DNA of 64,000 bases from Laspinema palackyanum D2a (GCA_025370845.1 JAMXFF010000001.1:1-64000), one strand, 5' to 3'; positions 17,975-27,395 are shown, counted from the first letter of the stretch. Made by a program: numbers and translations. Notes: generated by a model not told the origin, from the sequence alone.

Positions 17975-17990
17975 AACCCCCATCCCCCCC

Positions 17991-18024
17991 ATCTCCCCCA
18001 TCTCCCCCATCTCCCCCATCTCCC
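17991..18024. repeat. 9-bp minisatellite (ATCTCCCCC)
   Basis: About four direct repeats of ATCTCCCCC lie between the stop of the small membrane protein and the terminator at 18029. Such C-rich tracts are prone to slippage; no coding role. Confidence 0.7.
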
Positions 18025-18028
18025 CTAA

Positions 18029-18070
18029 ATCAAAAGCCGGTAGTCCTCAAGGTGACTACCGGCTTTTGAT
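18029..18070 (+). terminator. Strong hairpin terminator
   Basis: The 17-bp arms ATCAAAAGCCGGTAGTC (18029-18045) and GACTACCGGCTTTTGAT (18054-18070) pair perfectly around an 8-nt loop, with A-rich and T-rich ends. It terminates the 17678 gene and may also act on leftward transcripts. Confidence 0.85.
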
Positions 18071-18154
18071 TGAAGGAATCAAACATTGCTATACCCAAAA
18101 GGAAAAGGCTATGGGATAGGAACGTTTGCGGTGAGGAAAAAGTCTGTTCGTGAC

Positions 18155-18511
18155 TTAGGGTTCGCATCGCCCACTACCGCGTCCCACTTGGTGATGAGTT
18201 TTCATCATCGGACAGTTAGGCTCAGCTTGGTTAGACTTCACGAGGTTTTGAGCGATCAGGATGCTATCAGTCGGGGACTGTTCTCCTTCCGAAGCGCGCA
18301 AGTCCCGGCGGCTGCAACCCGGTTTGCTATCCTCAGTCTCGCAAGGGTTAATCTGGTTGTTTTCCGAGGGTAAGGTGAAGCTTGCTAAAGAGGGATGAGA
18401 AAAGAATCCCTTACTGTCGGTAGCCAAAGGCTCTAGGGAGGAAGACTTCGCACTCGGAGCAAGATTAGCAAATAACAGAGTAGAGAGAACAAGAATAGTA
18501 GAGAGGCGCAT
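18155..18511 (-). CDS. Secreted protein of unknown function
   Basis: A 118-residue frame from ATG 18511 starting with a plausible signal peptide (MRLSTILVLSTLLFANLAPSAKS). The remainder is polar, low in predicted secondary structure, and contains five cysteines (residues about 57, 65, 99 and later). No family recognised. The signal peptide and lack of competing frames support it modestly. Confidence 0.4.
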   Translation of the reverse strand: MRLSTILVLSTLLFANLAPSAKSSSLEPLATDSKGFFSHPSLASFTLPSENNQINPCETEDSKPGCSRRDLRASEGEQSPTDSILIAQNLVKSNQAEPNCPMMKTHHQVGRGSGRCEP

Positions 18512-18904
18512 AAAGGAATTGCCTAGGGTAACTGATAATCCCTAATACGCATTCCTTTTGCTCTATCTGGACAAGAAAGATAAAAAAATAAATTGTTTTT
18601 TGAGGGGGGTGAGAATAACCCAGTCTGCAACTCCTGAAGATATGAATACAGAAGGTTTTCAGGCAACTTTTACTGAGATTTTTTGCATTCCATCCCCCGC
18701 TACAGCCCTTGATTTAAAATGGATTGAACCTTTTATCCATTCGGGGAGTCATTAATTGTTTTATTTTTACTGGGTGGCAGATAATTGTGAAAATTTGATG
18801 AAGTTTGGCAGATTTTTAGCCTTTTCTTTATGAAAATTTTAAAGTAAACTACACAGAACTAAAGAGGGCAGAATCCGTGGAATTACGGACAATAGAGCCG
18901 CCGA
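18512..18904. other. AT-rich gap
   Basis: 393 bp. The only frame of note (65 codons at 18558-18755) looks random. I see no repeat and no clear promoter. Confidence 0.4.
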
Positions 18905-20119
18905 TTAAACTGATGTTAAATCTTCGGTTTCTTTCGGTTCTGGAGTACAGTCACTGTTCCACGGACATTGGCGATAATGTGCATCTAGGGCATCTAAATG
19001 AGGTCTATGGGCTTCTTCCTCTGGGACAGACAGCCGCCGACCGGCTAATTTGCCATAGTTGGTTTGGCCTAATTCGGGAGAAAGCAGAACTTGTAACGTT
19101 CCCGGTTCGATCGCAATTTGTTTGGCGGCGAATAAGCGTTGAATATCCGCCCTCAAAATTAAGCCATTCCAGATATCACTAGAACGGGTTACCCGATGGG
19201 GGTCGAGACGAACCACTTCCAGGGCCTCTTCTACATCACAGCCGGTAATGGGGCATCGTCCTTTATAGGCGGCCAATAACTGACGGCGAAAGGCTTTGTA
19301 ATGGAGTGGGTTCGTGACTAAAGCTAAGACTAAAATCACCAGAGCACTGAGGGTTAATCCCGCGATCGCCCCGAGGGCTAAGGTTGTAATAAAGGGTTGA
19401 TTAGCGTTGGTTTCGGCAACTTGGGGGGATTCAGCAATCCTCAAACTGCTGATCATTTCCCCTTGCGCCTGAGTCGCTTCCGTTATGGCGGTTTGGATTT
19501 GAGTCAGTCTTTCTTGTTTGAGGGTCACCTCTTGTTGCAGTTGCGATCGCTCCCCCTCATTCTCGCCATAATACTGATCCAAATTTTGTTGGGCGGACTG
19601 TAGTTCTTGACGCGCTTGGGAGAGGCGGAGATTGAGCTGTTCCATCACGCCATTGAGACGCGCTGTATTAATCAGTTGACTTTGCTGAACCATTGCCTGC
19701 ATCAGTCCCGATGCCGTTTGGAGGGCGCGTTGGGAATTATTATCTCGATACATCACCCGGAGAGACCCGGAGGTTTCGGGACTGGGGAGTTTCAATAACA
19801 GGCGATCGCGAACTTCCAGCGGAGACAGATTCACATTATCTGCCACCGCTTGAATCACATTATCCGCTAACAGCAACCGCACCAACTCTTCCGGCTGAGA
19901 AAACTGCTGCCCTTGATTAATAATTTGCCTGGTGGTGTTCGATAAAGAATCCGTGGGTTCATTCCCGCGTAAAGAACCCGTGGCAATATATTTGGGAACG
20001 GGTTCTATCTGCAAAGCCATAACGCCCCCGATGCCCAATCCGGCAGTCATCAGCGCCAAAACTAGCCATTTGTAACGATTTAAACTGTGAAAATAGCGGG
20101 AAACAAAAGGAAGATTCAT
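18905..20119 (-). CDS. Wzz-like membrane protein fused to a degenerate HNH_2-type domain
   Basis: This 404-residue protein joins two parts I do not know as a recognised pair. Residues 1-270 have the plan of polysaccharide co-polymerases (Wzz/GumC): a cytoplasmic stub, TM1 at about 16-36, a periplasmic region with a coiled coil at about 158-220, and TM2 at about 243-267. Residues 276-385 match the HNH_2 endonuclease pattern: GRCPITGCDVEEAL, WNGLILRADI, LQVLLSPEL, LAGRRLSVP. The usual His of the AAH motif is Arg304 and the usual final His is Gln327, while Asn318 is kept, so nuclease activity is unlikely. Topology puts this domain in the cytoplasm, where Wzc proteins carry a tyrosine kinase. The gene lies 50 bp downstream of the ppx-like gene and is probably co-transcribed with it. 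The role is unknown. Confidence 0.78.
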   Translation of the reverse strand: MNLPFVSRYFHSLNRYKWLVLALMTAGLGIGGVMALQIEPVPKYIATGSLRGNEPTDSLSNTTRQIINQGQQFSQPEELVRLLLADNVIQAVADNVNLSPLEVRDRLLLKLPSPETSGSLRVMYRDNNSQRALQTASGLMQAMVQQSQLINTARLNGVMEQLNLRLSQARQELQSAQQNLDQYYGENEGERSQLQQEVTLKQERLTQIQTAITEATQAQGEMISSLRIAESPQVAETNANQPFITTLALGAIAGLTLSALVILVLALVTNPLHYKAFRRQLLAAYKGRCPITGCDVEEALEVVRLDPHRVTRSSDIWNGLILRADIQRLFAAKQIAIEPGTLQVLLSPELGQTNYGKLAGRRLSVPEEEAHRPHLDALDAHYRQCPWNSDCTPEPKETEDLTSV

Positions 20120-20169
20120 GGCTTGCAGACACCGGATTAAAGGGTTAGCAAAATCAGGAACTAAAACGG

Positions 20170-21819
20170 TTAGCGTAGGGGAACCGGAACCGCTTCTAGT
20201 TGGGGGATTAACTGAATGTCATATTCCTCTTCAAATACAATTTTTTTCTGGTCCAGACTCCAGAGTTCTAAAACGCAGGGGTCATCAGGTTCATTGGGAT
20301 GGAGGATTAAATGCAGTTGTTTGGTGTTGGGGAAATAGCGGCAACCGAGTTGGGCGATCGCCCCAACTTGGCGGCGGTCTAAGGCAACAGCCAAGCGTAA
20401 CAATGCACTCAATTGACTCACCATCTTGCGATGTGGCTTGCTGGTCAAATTCCGATAATTATCATGCTTTTTCTTCGGTGCACTCTGGCGGTGATAGCGG
20501 GCGAGATTGGCGATGATTTCGACCTCGGTATCTGTATATCCCAGCAATTCTCCATTGCGAATCAGATAATAGGAGTGTTTGTGATGGGCGGAATGAGTGA
20601 TATGAATCCCACAGTTATGTAAAATTGCTGCTGACCAGAGTAATTCTCGTTCATTTAAACCCCAGTCATGGAGTAACCCTTGGGTGCGATCGAATAACGT
20701 TAGAACAAATCCCGCAATTCGTTCGGCAGAGTCGAGATTAACGCGGTATTTTTGGGCAATTTTCAGGGTACTGCGTTGCCGGATGGAACTCTGGTAGCGC
20801 AGACGGTCCTCAATTAACCCGTGGGTGAGCATCCAATCGACGATCACCCCTTCCCGTAGCGATCGCTCGCAGACGGTGAGGGACTCCATCTTCAACAAGG
20901 TCATCGCTTCGAGCAAAATTAAAGCACCCGGGAGGATAATTTCGGCGCGCTTGTCCGACATCCCCGGAATGGCTAACCGTTGATGGTAGGAGAGTTTCCG
21001 CAACCGTTGGACAAAATCGGATAAGTCTTTTAATTTGAATTGATATCCCGTGAGGGGAGAGGGTTCAAGTCCCTGTTTTTCCCGGGCGATCGCCACGGCG
21101 AGGGTTTCAATGGTTCCCGAGGTCCCCACCAACCGAGGCAGTTCATCCAAGTACAACTGCGCCTGCAACTCCTCCACTGGACGCTCTAACATCCCGCGAA
21201 TGTAAGCTTGCAAAAAGTCAAACTCGCTGTTACTAATCGGGTCCGTGGTAATAAATTCGCTCGTCAGACGCACGGCCCCAATTTTCGTGCTACTCAGGAA
21301 CCGGGGCTCATGACCATCCCCTAAAATCAGTTCTGTGGAACCGCCCCCAATATCAATAATAATATGGGGTTCTTCGTTAAAATCCATGCCGGAGAGAACG
21401 CCGAGATAGATCCGTCGCGCCTCTTCCTGTCCAGAAATTAAACTGACCCGCAGTCCGAGTTCCGTTTCGATTTCCTTGAGAAAGTCCCGTCCATTGGGGG
21501 CTTCGCGCATGGCAGAGGTGGCAACTGCCACCACTTGTTCGGCATTGAGACTCTCAGCGCGTTGCTGGAAGCGTCGCAGCGCTGAGAGAGTGCGTGCCAT
21601 GACTTCCGGTTTGAGGTTGCCGGTTTTCATGTCGCGATCGCCCAAACGCACGGTTTCCTTTTCCCGGGTCATAATCGTAAAACTCGGTAGGGTTGGGTCA
21701 ATTTTGACAACCACCATGTGCAGGGAGTTCGTTCCCATATCGATCGCAGCGAGAATATGTTGTTTCCCCACATCGGGATCCGGAATCCTCACGATGGGAA
21801 CGGATTTGCTCAAGGTCAT
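20170..21819 (-). CDS. ppx: Ppx/GppA family exopolyphosphatase / guanosine pentaphosphatase
   Basis: A 549-residue enzyme of the ASKHA superfamily that hydrolyses polyphosphate or pppGpp. The phosphate-1 loop is AAIDMGTNSLHMVVV (about 24-38), and the second nucleotide loop is IIDIGGGSTELIL (about 157-169). A C-terminal HD-type helical domain (about 330-520) carries LLWSAAILHNCGIHI and HHKHSYYLI. The start is taken at MTLSKSVPIV (ATG 21819); the frame is open upstream to 21909, but that segment is unrelated to the family. Divergent from ubiA. Confidence 0.94.
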   Translation of the reverse strand: MTLSKSVPIVRIPDPDVGKQHILAAIDMGTNSLHMVVVKIDPTLPSFTIMTREKETVRLGDRDMKTGNLKPEVMARTLSALRRFQQRAESLNAEQVVAVATSAMREAPNGRDFLKEIETELGLRVSLISGQEEARRIYLGVLSGMDFNEEPHIIIDIGGGSTELILGDGHEPRFLSSTKIGAVRLTSEFITTDPISNSEFDFLQAYIRGMLERPVEELQAQLYLDELPRLVGTSGTIETLAVAIAREKQGLEPSPLTGYQFKLKDLSDFVQRLRKLSYHQRLAIPGMSDKRAEIILPGALILLEAMTLLKMESLTVCERSLREGVIVDWMLTHGLIEDRLRYQSSIRQRSTLKIAQKYRVNLDSAERIAGFVLTLFDRTQGLLHDWGLNERELLWSAAILHNCGIHITHSAHHKHSYYLIRNGELLGYTDTEVEIIANLARYHRQSAPKKKHDNYRNLTSKPHRKMVSQLSALLRLAVALDRRQVGAIAQLGCRYFPNTKQLHLILHPNEPDDPCVLELWSLDQKKIVFEEEYDIQLIPQLEAVPVPLR

Positions 21820-22110
21820 TGTTTTTCCCTCCAGGAAAGTAAGGCGGCGATGCGTGACTAAGGGGTGCAAGCCGGAATCGAACCGGAATTGAGGAATATC
21901 TCCGGTCAAAGAGGCAACTGTTGCATTCTTTGTGTTGGATTGGCTTAACTCACCCGGAGGTTGCTAATTAAGGCATTGACAAATTTTCGCTCTGGATGAC
22001 GAGAATGCATCCAACCGATATCCCGGGGTTAGGGATCGATTCCACTGTTGAACCCAAGATAACGATATCGTATTAATGAAACATCTCGCGAATTAATTTA
22101 AGTAAATGTA

Positions 22111-22995
22111 ATGGTGACGTCACAACCCAACCCAAGCGAACCGACTTGGCAAGCTGTCATCCGGCTGTTACGGTGGAATAAACCTGCTGGACGCCTGATT
22201 TTAATGATTCCGGCGCTGTGGGCCGTATTTTTAGCGGCGGAAGGAACGCCCCCGGTACTTCTGGTTGGGGTGATTATTTTAGGGTCTTTGGCAACCAGTG
22301 CTGCCGGTTGCGTAGTGAATGATCTCTGGGATCGGGATATTGATCCGCAAGTGGAACGCACGCGCGATCGCCCTTTGGCATCCCGCCAACTCTCTATCAA
22401 AATTGGGATTGTAGTTGCGATCGTAGCTTTTATTTGTGCCGGGATTCTAGCACTGTATCTCAATCCCCTCAGTTTTGGCTTATCCGTAGCAGCAGTGCCG
22501 GTGATTATTGGCTATCCTCTGGCGAAACGAGTGTTTCCGGTGCCTCAGTTGGTTTTGTCCATTGCCTGGGGATTTGCTGTGTTGATTAGTTGGAGTGCCG
22601 CAGCATCTCACTTAGAGACTGCCACCTGGATTTTATGGGGGGCGACAGTGTTATGGACCTTGGGATTTGATACCGTGTATGCCATGAGCGATCGCGAGGA
22701 TGATCGCCGGTTGGGGGTGAACTCCAGCGCCTTATTTTTTGGCAGTCGGGCGGCAGAAGCGGTTGCTTTGTTCTTTGTGGCGACTGCGGGATTATTGATT
22801 TGGGAGGGGATCCGGTTAAATTTAACCCTACCCTTTTGGATTGCCGTGGCGATCGCGGTTCTGCTGTGGAGTTGGGAATATCTCCAACTGCGCCAGGAAG
22901 ACATCCCCAGAACCACTTACGGCCAGATTTTTGGTCAAAATGTGGCGATCGGATTTGTCTTACTCGCAGGCATGATTGCCGGGATTTTAGCCTAA
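22111..22995 (+). CDS. ubiA: 4-hydroxybenzoate polyprenyltransferase (plastoquinone biosynthesis)
   Basis: A 294-residue membrane prenyltransferase that attaches the polyprenyl chain to 4-hydroxybenzoate. In cyanobacteria this commits the pathway to plastoquinone. Two Asp-rich metal/diphosphate motifs are present: NDLWDRDIDPQVERTRDRPL (about 70-89) and DTVYAMSDREDD (about 190-201). Eight or nine hydrophobic helices are visible. ATG 22111 is the only good start. Confidence 0.93.
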   Translation: MVTSQPNPSEPTWQAVIRLLRWNKPAGRLILMIPALWAVFLAAEGTPPVLLVGVIILGSLATSAAGCVVNDLWDRDIDPQVERTRDRPLASRQLSIKIGIVVAIVAFICAGILALYLNPLSFGLSVAAVPVIIGYPLAKRVFPVPQLVLSIAWGFAVLISWSAAASHLETATWILWGATVLWTLGFDTVYAMSDREDDRRLGVNSSALFFGSRAAEAVALFFVATAGLLIWEGIRLNLTLPFWIAVAIAVLLWSWEYLQLRQEDIPRTTYGQIFGQNVAIGFVLLAGMIAGILA

Positions 22996-23138
22996 ATCCA
23001 GTCCTAGGCAGGGACCTTCAGTCCCCAGTCTCTGTCTGCTGGTTCCTTCAGTTCTATCCCAAGGAGGATAATCTTCACTCCAGGATTCAGATACAGTAGA
23101 ACCATAACAAACCGCACCCCTTCCGGTGTCCATAACAC

Positions 23139-23155
23139 AGGCCCTTGGCCTTTTT
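23139..23155 (+). terminator. Short hairpin with T-run
   Basis: AGGCC-CTT-GGCCT followed by TTTT, about 145 bp after ubiA. It is a weak terminator by stem length. Confidence 0.4.
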
Positions 23156-23172
23156 AATAATCCACATTAAGA

Positions 23173-23207
23173 AACAATCCCGCCCGATTCATTCGGACGG
23201 GATTGTT
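23173..23207. terminator. Long hairpin downstream of ubiA
   Basis: AACAATCCCGCCCGA and TCGGACGGGATTGTT pair with a single mismatch around a 5-nt loop. Together with the hairpin just upstream it probably closes the ubiA transcript. Confidence 0.6.
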
Positions 23208-23253
23208 GGTATTTGGTCAGATTAAAACACCTCACTCTCTAACATTCTCCCCT

Positions 23254-23447
23254 GTTCGTAGTAACGACTTCAGGCGTTTCCGGATTGTTCGTAGTAACGA
23301 CTTCAGTCGTTCTTATCTGAGTTCGGAGTAACGACTTCAGTCGTTCTTATCTGAGTTCGTAGTAACGACTTCAGTCGTTCTTATCTTAGTTCGTAGTAAC
23401 GACTTCAGTCGTTTCCGGATTGTTCGTAGTAACGACTTCAGTCGTTT
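23254..23447 (+). repeat. REP-like array 1: six copies of GTTCGTAGTAACGACTTCAG
   Basis: Six units start at 23254, 23287, 23321, 23355, 23389 and 23422, spaced 33-34 bp. Each unit is GTTCGTAGT followed by a hairpin AACGAC-TTCA-GTCGTT. Spacers are of two kinds, CCGGATTG and CTTATCTGA. Unit 1 has GGCGTT instead of GTCGTT, and unit 3 has GGAG instead of GTAG. No coding potential. Array 2 at 23699 faces it in the opposite orientation. Confidence 0.9.
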
Positions 23448-23451
23448 CTTA

Positions 23452-23472
23452 AGGGCGATTCCCGAATCGCCC
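23452..23472. repeat. GGCGATTC palindrome
   Basis: GGGCGATTC-CC-GAATCGCCC, followed by CCTACAT. It shares its core with the palindromes at 4295-4320 and 47030-47059. Confidence 0.6.
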
Positions 23473-23698
23473 CTACATTTTCATAGGTAATCCGTTATTC
23501 AGGGTTTAATTAATATTGGTAGATTAAATCATTTGTAGGTTAGGCCAAAAGATGATAATCTTGTTGTGGTTTCGTAGAAGAAAATCCGTTAGGGGGGTAG
23601 GCTGGTAATTTTATTTGTGAAATGATTCCACTCCGAAAATATTAATGGCTTTTCGGAATAATATCTTTGATTTATGGAGATTTTCAACAATTGCAGAG

Positions 23699-23901
23699 AA
23701 CGACTGAAGTCGTTACTACGAACTCAGATAAGAGAACGACTGAAGTCGTTACTACGAACAATCCGGAAACGACTGAAGTCGTTACTACGAACTAAGATTA
23801 AGAGAACGACTGAAGTCGTTACTACGAACTAAGATTAAGAGAACGACTGAAGTCGTTACTACGAACAATTGAAGAGAACGACTGAAGTCGTTACTACGAA
23901 C
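23699..23901 (-). repeat. REP-like array 2: six inverted copies facing array 1
   Basis: Six copies of AACGACTGAAGTCGTTACTA-CGAAC start at 23699, 23735, 23768, 23805, 23842 and 23877. They are the reverse complement of array 1 and use related spacers. The two arrays flank about 250 bp of unique AT-rich DNA (23473-23698) in which I see no gene. Confidence 0.9.
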
Positions 23902-24076
23902 AGGGGAAAAGATGGTTTTGATAGGTTATGAAGAACAGGGATGGGGGAAAGAGAACCGACTGCGGGAGTGCAGGGGCTGAAAAATCATGTTAAAATCGAG
24001 CCAAAAACCTTGATTTTCCAAAATTAGCCTGAACTTTGATATAGGGTTCACTCTCAATAATTACCCTGGAATTGCT

Positions 24077-24991
24077 ATGATGTTATCCCGTTGGCTGATT
24101 TTCTTGCCTACCCTTCTCTCTTTGACCCTGACTCCTTGGAGTGCCCGGGCCAATACCGAATCGCAGACGAATAATTGTCCAGCTATGTTGGGACTTCCGG
24201 CACTCGATCGCATTCAACGTCATCAGATTGCGAACGGTGAAACGGTGGAAAGTATCGCCGCCCAATATGAACTGAAACCGGAAACCCTGATGGGAATGAA
24301 TCCGCCTCTCCAAAGTGGTTTAGCGCCGGTGGGAACATCGATTCGGATTCCTCCTGTTGATGGGATAGAGGTCCGAGTCCAACCGGGACAAAGTTGGAAC
24401 GACTTAGAAGCAATTTATAAGATCCCCGCAGCAGCAATTTTTGATAATAATGGCTGTTTAGTGTCCCCTCCTCTAGTGGTTTTTGTTCCCGGAGTTATCT
24501 GGTCCAGTACCAATCCCGAAGGGTCCGGAACTGTCACATCCTTTGTAGACCCGACTTTGAATCCTATTCCCGGTTATCCCCTCCCGGTAGAAGCGGAACC
24601 GATTTTAAGATTTGGCTATACGCGGTTAAATTCAGGCAGTGGAGAACCGAAGTTTCATAGTGGGATTGATTACAAGGCGGCGATCGGAACCCCAGTCTTA
24701 GCGGGGGATAATGGGGTGGTTGTTTTTGCAGGCGATCGCGGTGCCTATGGCAATCTCATTGTGATTAATCATGCTGGGGGTAAACAAACTCGGTACGCCC
24801 ATTTAAGTGAAATTTCTGTTACTCTCGGTGAACAGATACGGCAGTCTCAACAAATTGGCCGGGTGGGTTACTCCGGCAATCCGGACAGCACTGAACCCCA
24901 TCTCCATTTTGAAGTTCGCGCTACTTCTGAGGAGGGATGGGTGGCAGAAAATCCCGAAGATTTCATCCGCGCTCAAATTTTAGGAAGGTAA
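24077..24991 (+). CDS. Secreted LysM / M23 metallopeptidase
   Basis: A 304-residue periplasmic or cell-surface endopeptidase that should cleave peptidoglycan peptide bridges or activate amidases. A signal peptide ends near residue 25 (ARA-N). A LysM-like domain follows (about 48-95: HQIANGETVESIAAQYELKPETLMGMNP) with a second weaker one (about 100-140). The C-terminal M23/LytM domain (about 190-295) has the zinc ligands HSGID (His about 194, Asp about 198) and HLHFEVR. Residues are complete, so it should be active. The start is the first of two adjacent ATGs at 24077; the second begins at 24080. Confidence 0.92.
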   Translation: MMLSRWLIFLPTLLSLTLTPWSARANTESQTNNCPAMLGLPALDRIQRHQIANGETVESIAAQYELKPETLMGMNPPLQSGLAPVGTSIRIPPVDGIEVRVQPGQSWNDLEAIYKIPAAAIFDNNGCLVSPPLVVFVPGVIWSSTNPEGSGTVTSFVDPTLNPIPGYPLPVEAEPILRFGYTRLNSGSGEPKFHSGIDYKAAIGTPVLAGDNGVVVFAGDRGAYGNLIVINHAGGKQTRYAHLSEISVTLGEQIRQSQQIGRVGYSGNPDSTEPHLHFEVRATSEEGWVAENPEDFIRAQILGR

Positions 24992-24998
24992 CAGCTAT

Positions 24999-25064
24999 AA
25001 ACCGGGTTTCTTGCCCCAATCTTGGCCAGAAATGCCATAAATTAGGAAGAGAAACCCGGGTTTT
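24999..25064. terminator. Inverted repeat AAACCGGGTTTCT, terminator-like
   Basis: AAACCGGGTTTCT (24999-25011) pairs with AGAAACCCGGGTTTT (25050-25064) with a one-base bulge and ends in T residues. It follows the M23 gene by 8 bp. The same element recurs after the asparaginase gene (45596-45659), so it is a dispersed repeat used as a 3' end. Confidence 0.65.
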
Positions 25065-25095
25065 AGTCCGGGCTATTTCATCCTCTAATCATCGC

Positions 25096-26526
25096 CTAGG
25101 ATTTCGCGGCTTCTGCTGCTGCTTCTAGGGCGTCGTCGGGTTCTTCGGTAATGCCATAGATGGAATGATACATCTTGACATATTCTTTGGCGGATTTATT
25201 CCAGCTAAAGTCTTGCTGCATCCCTCGGACTTGGAGTTGTTGCCAATAATCCTGATAACGATAGCCTTCCCAGGCGCGAATCATACAGGTAAATAGGTCT
25301 AAGGTTTCATAGCGATCGAAACAGTAACCTGTTCCTTGCTTGGTGATGGGGTCATGGTGAGTAACGGTATCCACCAAACCTCCAGTCCGGCGAACAATCG
25401 GAACACAACCATAGCGCATGGCTAATAATTGGCTGATTCCACAGGGTTCAAAGCGACTCGGCATCAGGAAGGCATCGCTTCCGCCGTAGATGCGGCGAGA
25501 CAGGGAATCATTGTAGAGTAAATAGGTTGCCATGCGTCCGGGATAGCGGGTCGCGAGTTGCCACATTTGGGTTTCATAGTTGCGATCGCCAGTTCCAAGC
25601 AAAATAAACTGGGAATCGGTATAAGCCATAAATCGGTCCAGGATCTGAATGGTCAAATCCAAACCTTTTTGCTCTACCAATCGGGTTACCATCCCAATCA
25701 AGAAGGCTTTTTTATTCACCTCCAGACCGACTTCTTCTTGCAGAGCAATCTTATTTGCCATCCGCTTGTCGATGGTTTCAGCGGTGAAATTTTGCTCTAA
25801 ATACTTATCGGTTTCGGGATTATAAGAATCGGTATCAATCCCGTTGACAATTCCAACTAATTTACTGCTGATAAAAGACATTAACCCTTCTAGGGTTTCG
25901 CCATAAGCTGGGGTCTTAATTTGCTCGGCATAAGTCGGAGAAACGGTATTCACCAAATTGGCATACTGCACCGCTGCGGCCATTGTATTATGACCCTGCA
26001 TATACCAGGGACACCAGGTCATCTGTTCTAACTTCCAGCGCCAAGGTCCTTGGTAGGCTAAATTATGAATCGTGAAGGCGGTGGCAATATCCGGGGATTG
26101 ATTCATCCAGACTGGAATCATGCCGGTATGCCAATCGTGGCAATGGATTAAATCGGGTTTCCAGTAATTCCAGGCAAATTCCGCTGCACCATTGGAAAAC
26201 AGGGTAAACCGCCATTCTTCATCTTCCCCGGCATAAATCCGCCGAGGCATAAAGGAGGGATGTCCAAATAAATACAAGGGGACATCGGTTCCAGGGAGGA
26301 CGCTTTCATAGACGGAAAAATCCTGGAACATGGCATAGCCGGACCAAATAGGGTCCTCGGGAATGTCCATTTTATCCGGGAGAAAGCCGTAGTAGGGAAG
26401 AAAGATGCGGACGTCATGTCCCATCTTTCTGAGAATTTTAGGCAAGGATCCGACGACATCTGCCATGCCACCCACTTTAGCAATGGGAGCCGCTTCGGCG
26501 GCAACAAATAATATTTTTAACTTCAC
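25096..26526 (-). CDS. glgA: Glycogen synthase (ADP-glucose type, GT5)
   Basis: A 476-residue enzyme that transfers glucose from ADP-glucose to the growing alpha-1,4-glucan, the main carbon store of cyanobacteria. The ADP-glucose binding motif [13 protein letters not shown] is at residues 17-29, [14 protein letters not shown] near 129, and the C-terminal GT-B signature [32 protein letters not shown] near 371-402. The length is typical. The first codon is GTG. Cyanobacteria usually have two GlgA isoforms; I cannot tell which this is. Confidence 0.96.
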   Translation of the reverse strand: MKLKILFVAAEAAPIAKVGGMADVVGSLPKILRKMGHDVRIFLPYYGFLPDKMDIPEDPIWSGYAMFQDFSVYESVLPGTDVPLYLFGHPSFMPRRIYAGEDEEWRFTLFSNGAAEFAWNYWKPDLIHCHDWHTGMIPVWMNQSPDIATAFTIHNLAYQGPWRWKLEQMTWCPWYMQGHNTMAAAVQYANLVNTVSPTYAEQIKTPAYGETLEGLMSFISSKLVGIVNGIDTDSYNPETDKYLEQNFTAETIDKRMANKIALQEEVGLEVNKKAFLIGMVTRLVEQKGLDLTIQILDRFMAYTDSQFILLGTGDRNYETQMWQLATRYPGRMATYLLYNDSLSRRIYGGSDAFLMPSRFEPCGISQLLAMRYGCVPIVRRTGGLVDTVTHHDPITKQGTGYCFDRYETLDLFTCMIRAWEGYRYQDYWQQLQVRGMQQDFSWNKSAKEYVKMYHSIYGITEEPDDALEAAAEAAKS

Positions 26527-26669
26527 TCGCGTAGTTCCCTTAAATTATCCGTACCGCCATCATACCTGCCGAGGGGTATCGTAAATCTGGGACATGGTAG
26601 AGATGTTTGGATCAAAAAGGGGATGACGAGGAAGGTAATGCTTCAGGGGTGGCCCTTGGCAGATGACGG

Positions 26670-27395
26670 CTATCGGGGGGTTTTGAGGGTATCAACGACA
26701 TCTTGCAGCAAGGCGATCGCCTGCTGGAGTTTTTTGAAGACTTCTTCTGATTTTTGCTCGGATTTATCCAGGGTCGGGGGTTTCTGCACTGGGGTCTGAT
26801 CCGGCAATGGGGGGACTGAGGATAAGATGGGAGATTTCTCCGGTGGGGTCCCGGTGGTGGATTGAGGCAATTGCTCAATATAGGCGAGTAAATCGCGATC
26901 GCGGCGTAACCATCCCTCTAAAAATATCTCCTGACTGGGATTAGCTTTAACGCGCTGATGACGATAGGCAATTCGGCTATGACAATACCGTTTCGCCGTT
27001 TCCAGATTGTTGTATTTCTCTAAAGCGCGTTGGGTACTCGGGCCAAATTTGCCGTCAATGCTTAACCCCCCGATCGCTTCTTGTAAAAATTCAATGCTGC
27101 CAGGGACATGAAAATTGACGGCTGTATCGAAGTGGACGATACTCAACGGCAAACACATCAAATCCGCTTTGGACAGTTTCCAGTAACTGTGAAAATAAAT
27201 CTCTTCCAGTTCTGATTCACTCAGCAAACGGACGGATTGAACAGACAAGCCTTTGTTGCGACGATAGGTATCATAGGTACCTTGGCTAATCCCGCGATTG
27301 ACGGCACCAGCGAGGTCCTGCGGGTGTCCGGCCCCGCCTTCCCATTTAAGGGTAAACTGTAGCGCTATGGCAAACGGGTTAAGTGAATGAGTCAT
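26670..27395 (-). CDS. GH108-like N-acetylmuramidase with PG-binding segment
   Basis: From ATG 27395 the product is 241 residues. It begins FAIALQFTLKWEGGAG, where the Glu in EGG is the catalytic acid of the GH108 / zliS lysozyme-like family, and continues with AGAVNRGISQGTYDTYRR. A peptidoglycan-binding-3-like region follows (AVNFHVPGSIEFLQEAIGG..IDGKFGPSTQRAL). Residues about 178-241 are a Pro-rich linker and a short helix. There is no signal peptide, so export is unclear; phage-type lysozymes of this kind need a holin or another route. An upstream extension to 27470 lacks family similarity. Confidence 0.8.
   Translation of the reverse strand: MTHSLNPFAIALQFTLKWEGGAGHPQDLAGAVNRGISQGTYDTYRRNKGLSVQSVRLLSESELEEIYFHSYWKLSKADLMCLPLSIVHFDTAVNFHVPGSIEFLQEAIGGLSIDGKFGPSTQRALEKYNNLETAKRYCHSRIAYRHQRVKANPSQEIFLEGWLRRDRDLLAYIEQLPQSTTGTPPEKSPILSSVPPLPDQTPVQKPPTLDKSEQKSEEVFKKLQQAIALLQDVVDTLKTPR

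Noticed and set aside
18558..18755. 65-codon plus-strand frame
   Set aside because: No similarity, no ribosome site, and random-looking composition.
21861..21970. Minus-strand T-arm-like sequence (CCGGTTCGATTCCGG followed by CTTGCACC) upstream of the ppx-like gene
   Set aside because: It looks like the 3' end of a tRNA, but no matching 5' acceptor (GGTGCAAG), D-arm or anticodon stem could be assembled, so I do not call a tRNA or a tRNA fragment.
23254..23901. Possible CRISPR array
   Set aside because: The spacing of 33-37 bp and regular repeats suggest CRISPR at first sight, but the intervals between units are only 8-12 bp, of two recurring types, and units occur in both orientations and at other loci. 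There are no cas genes nearby.
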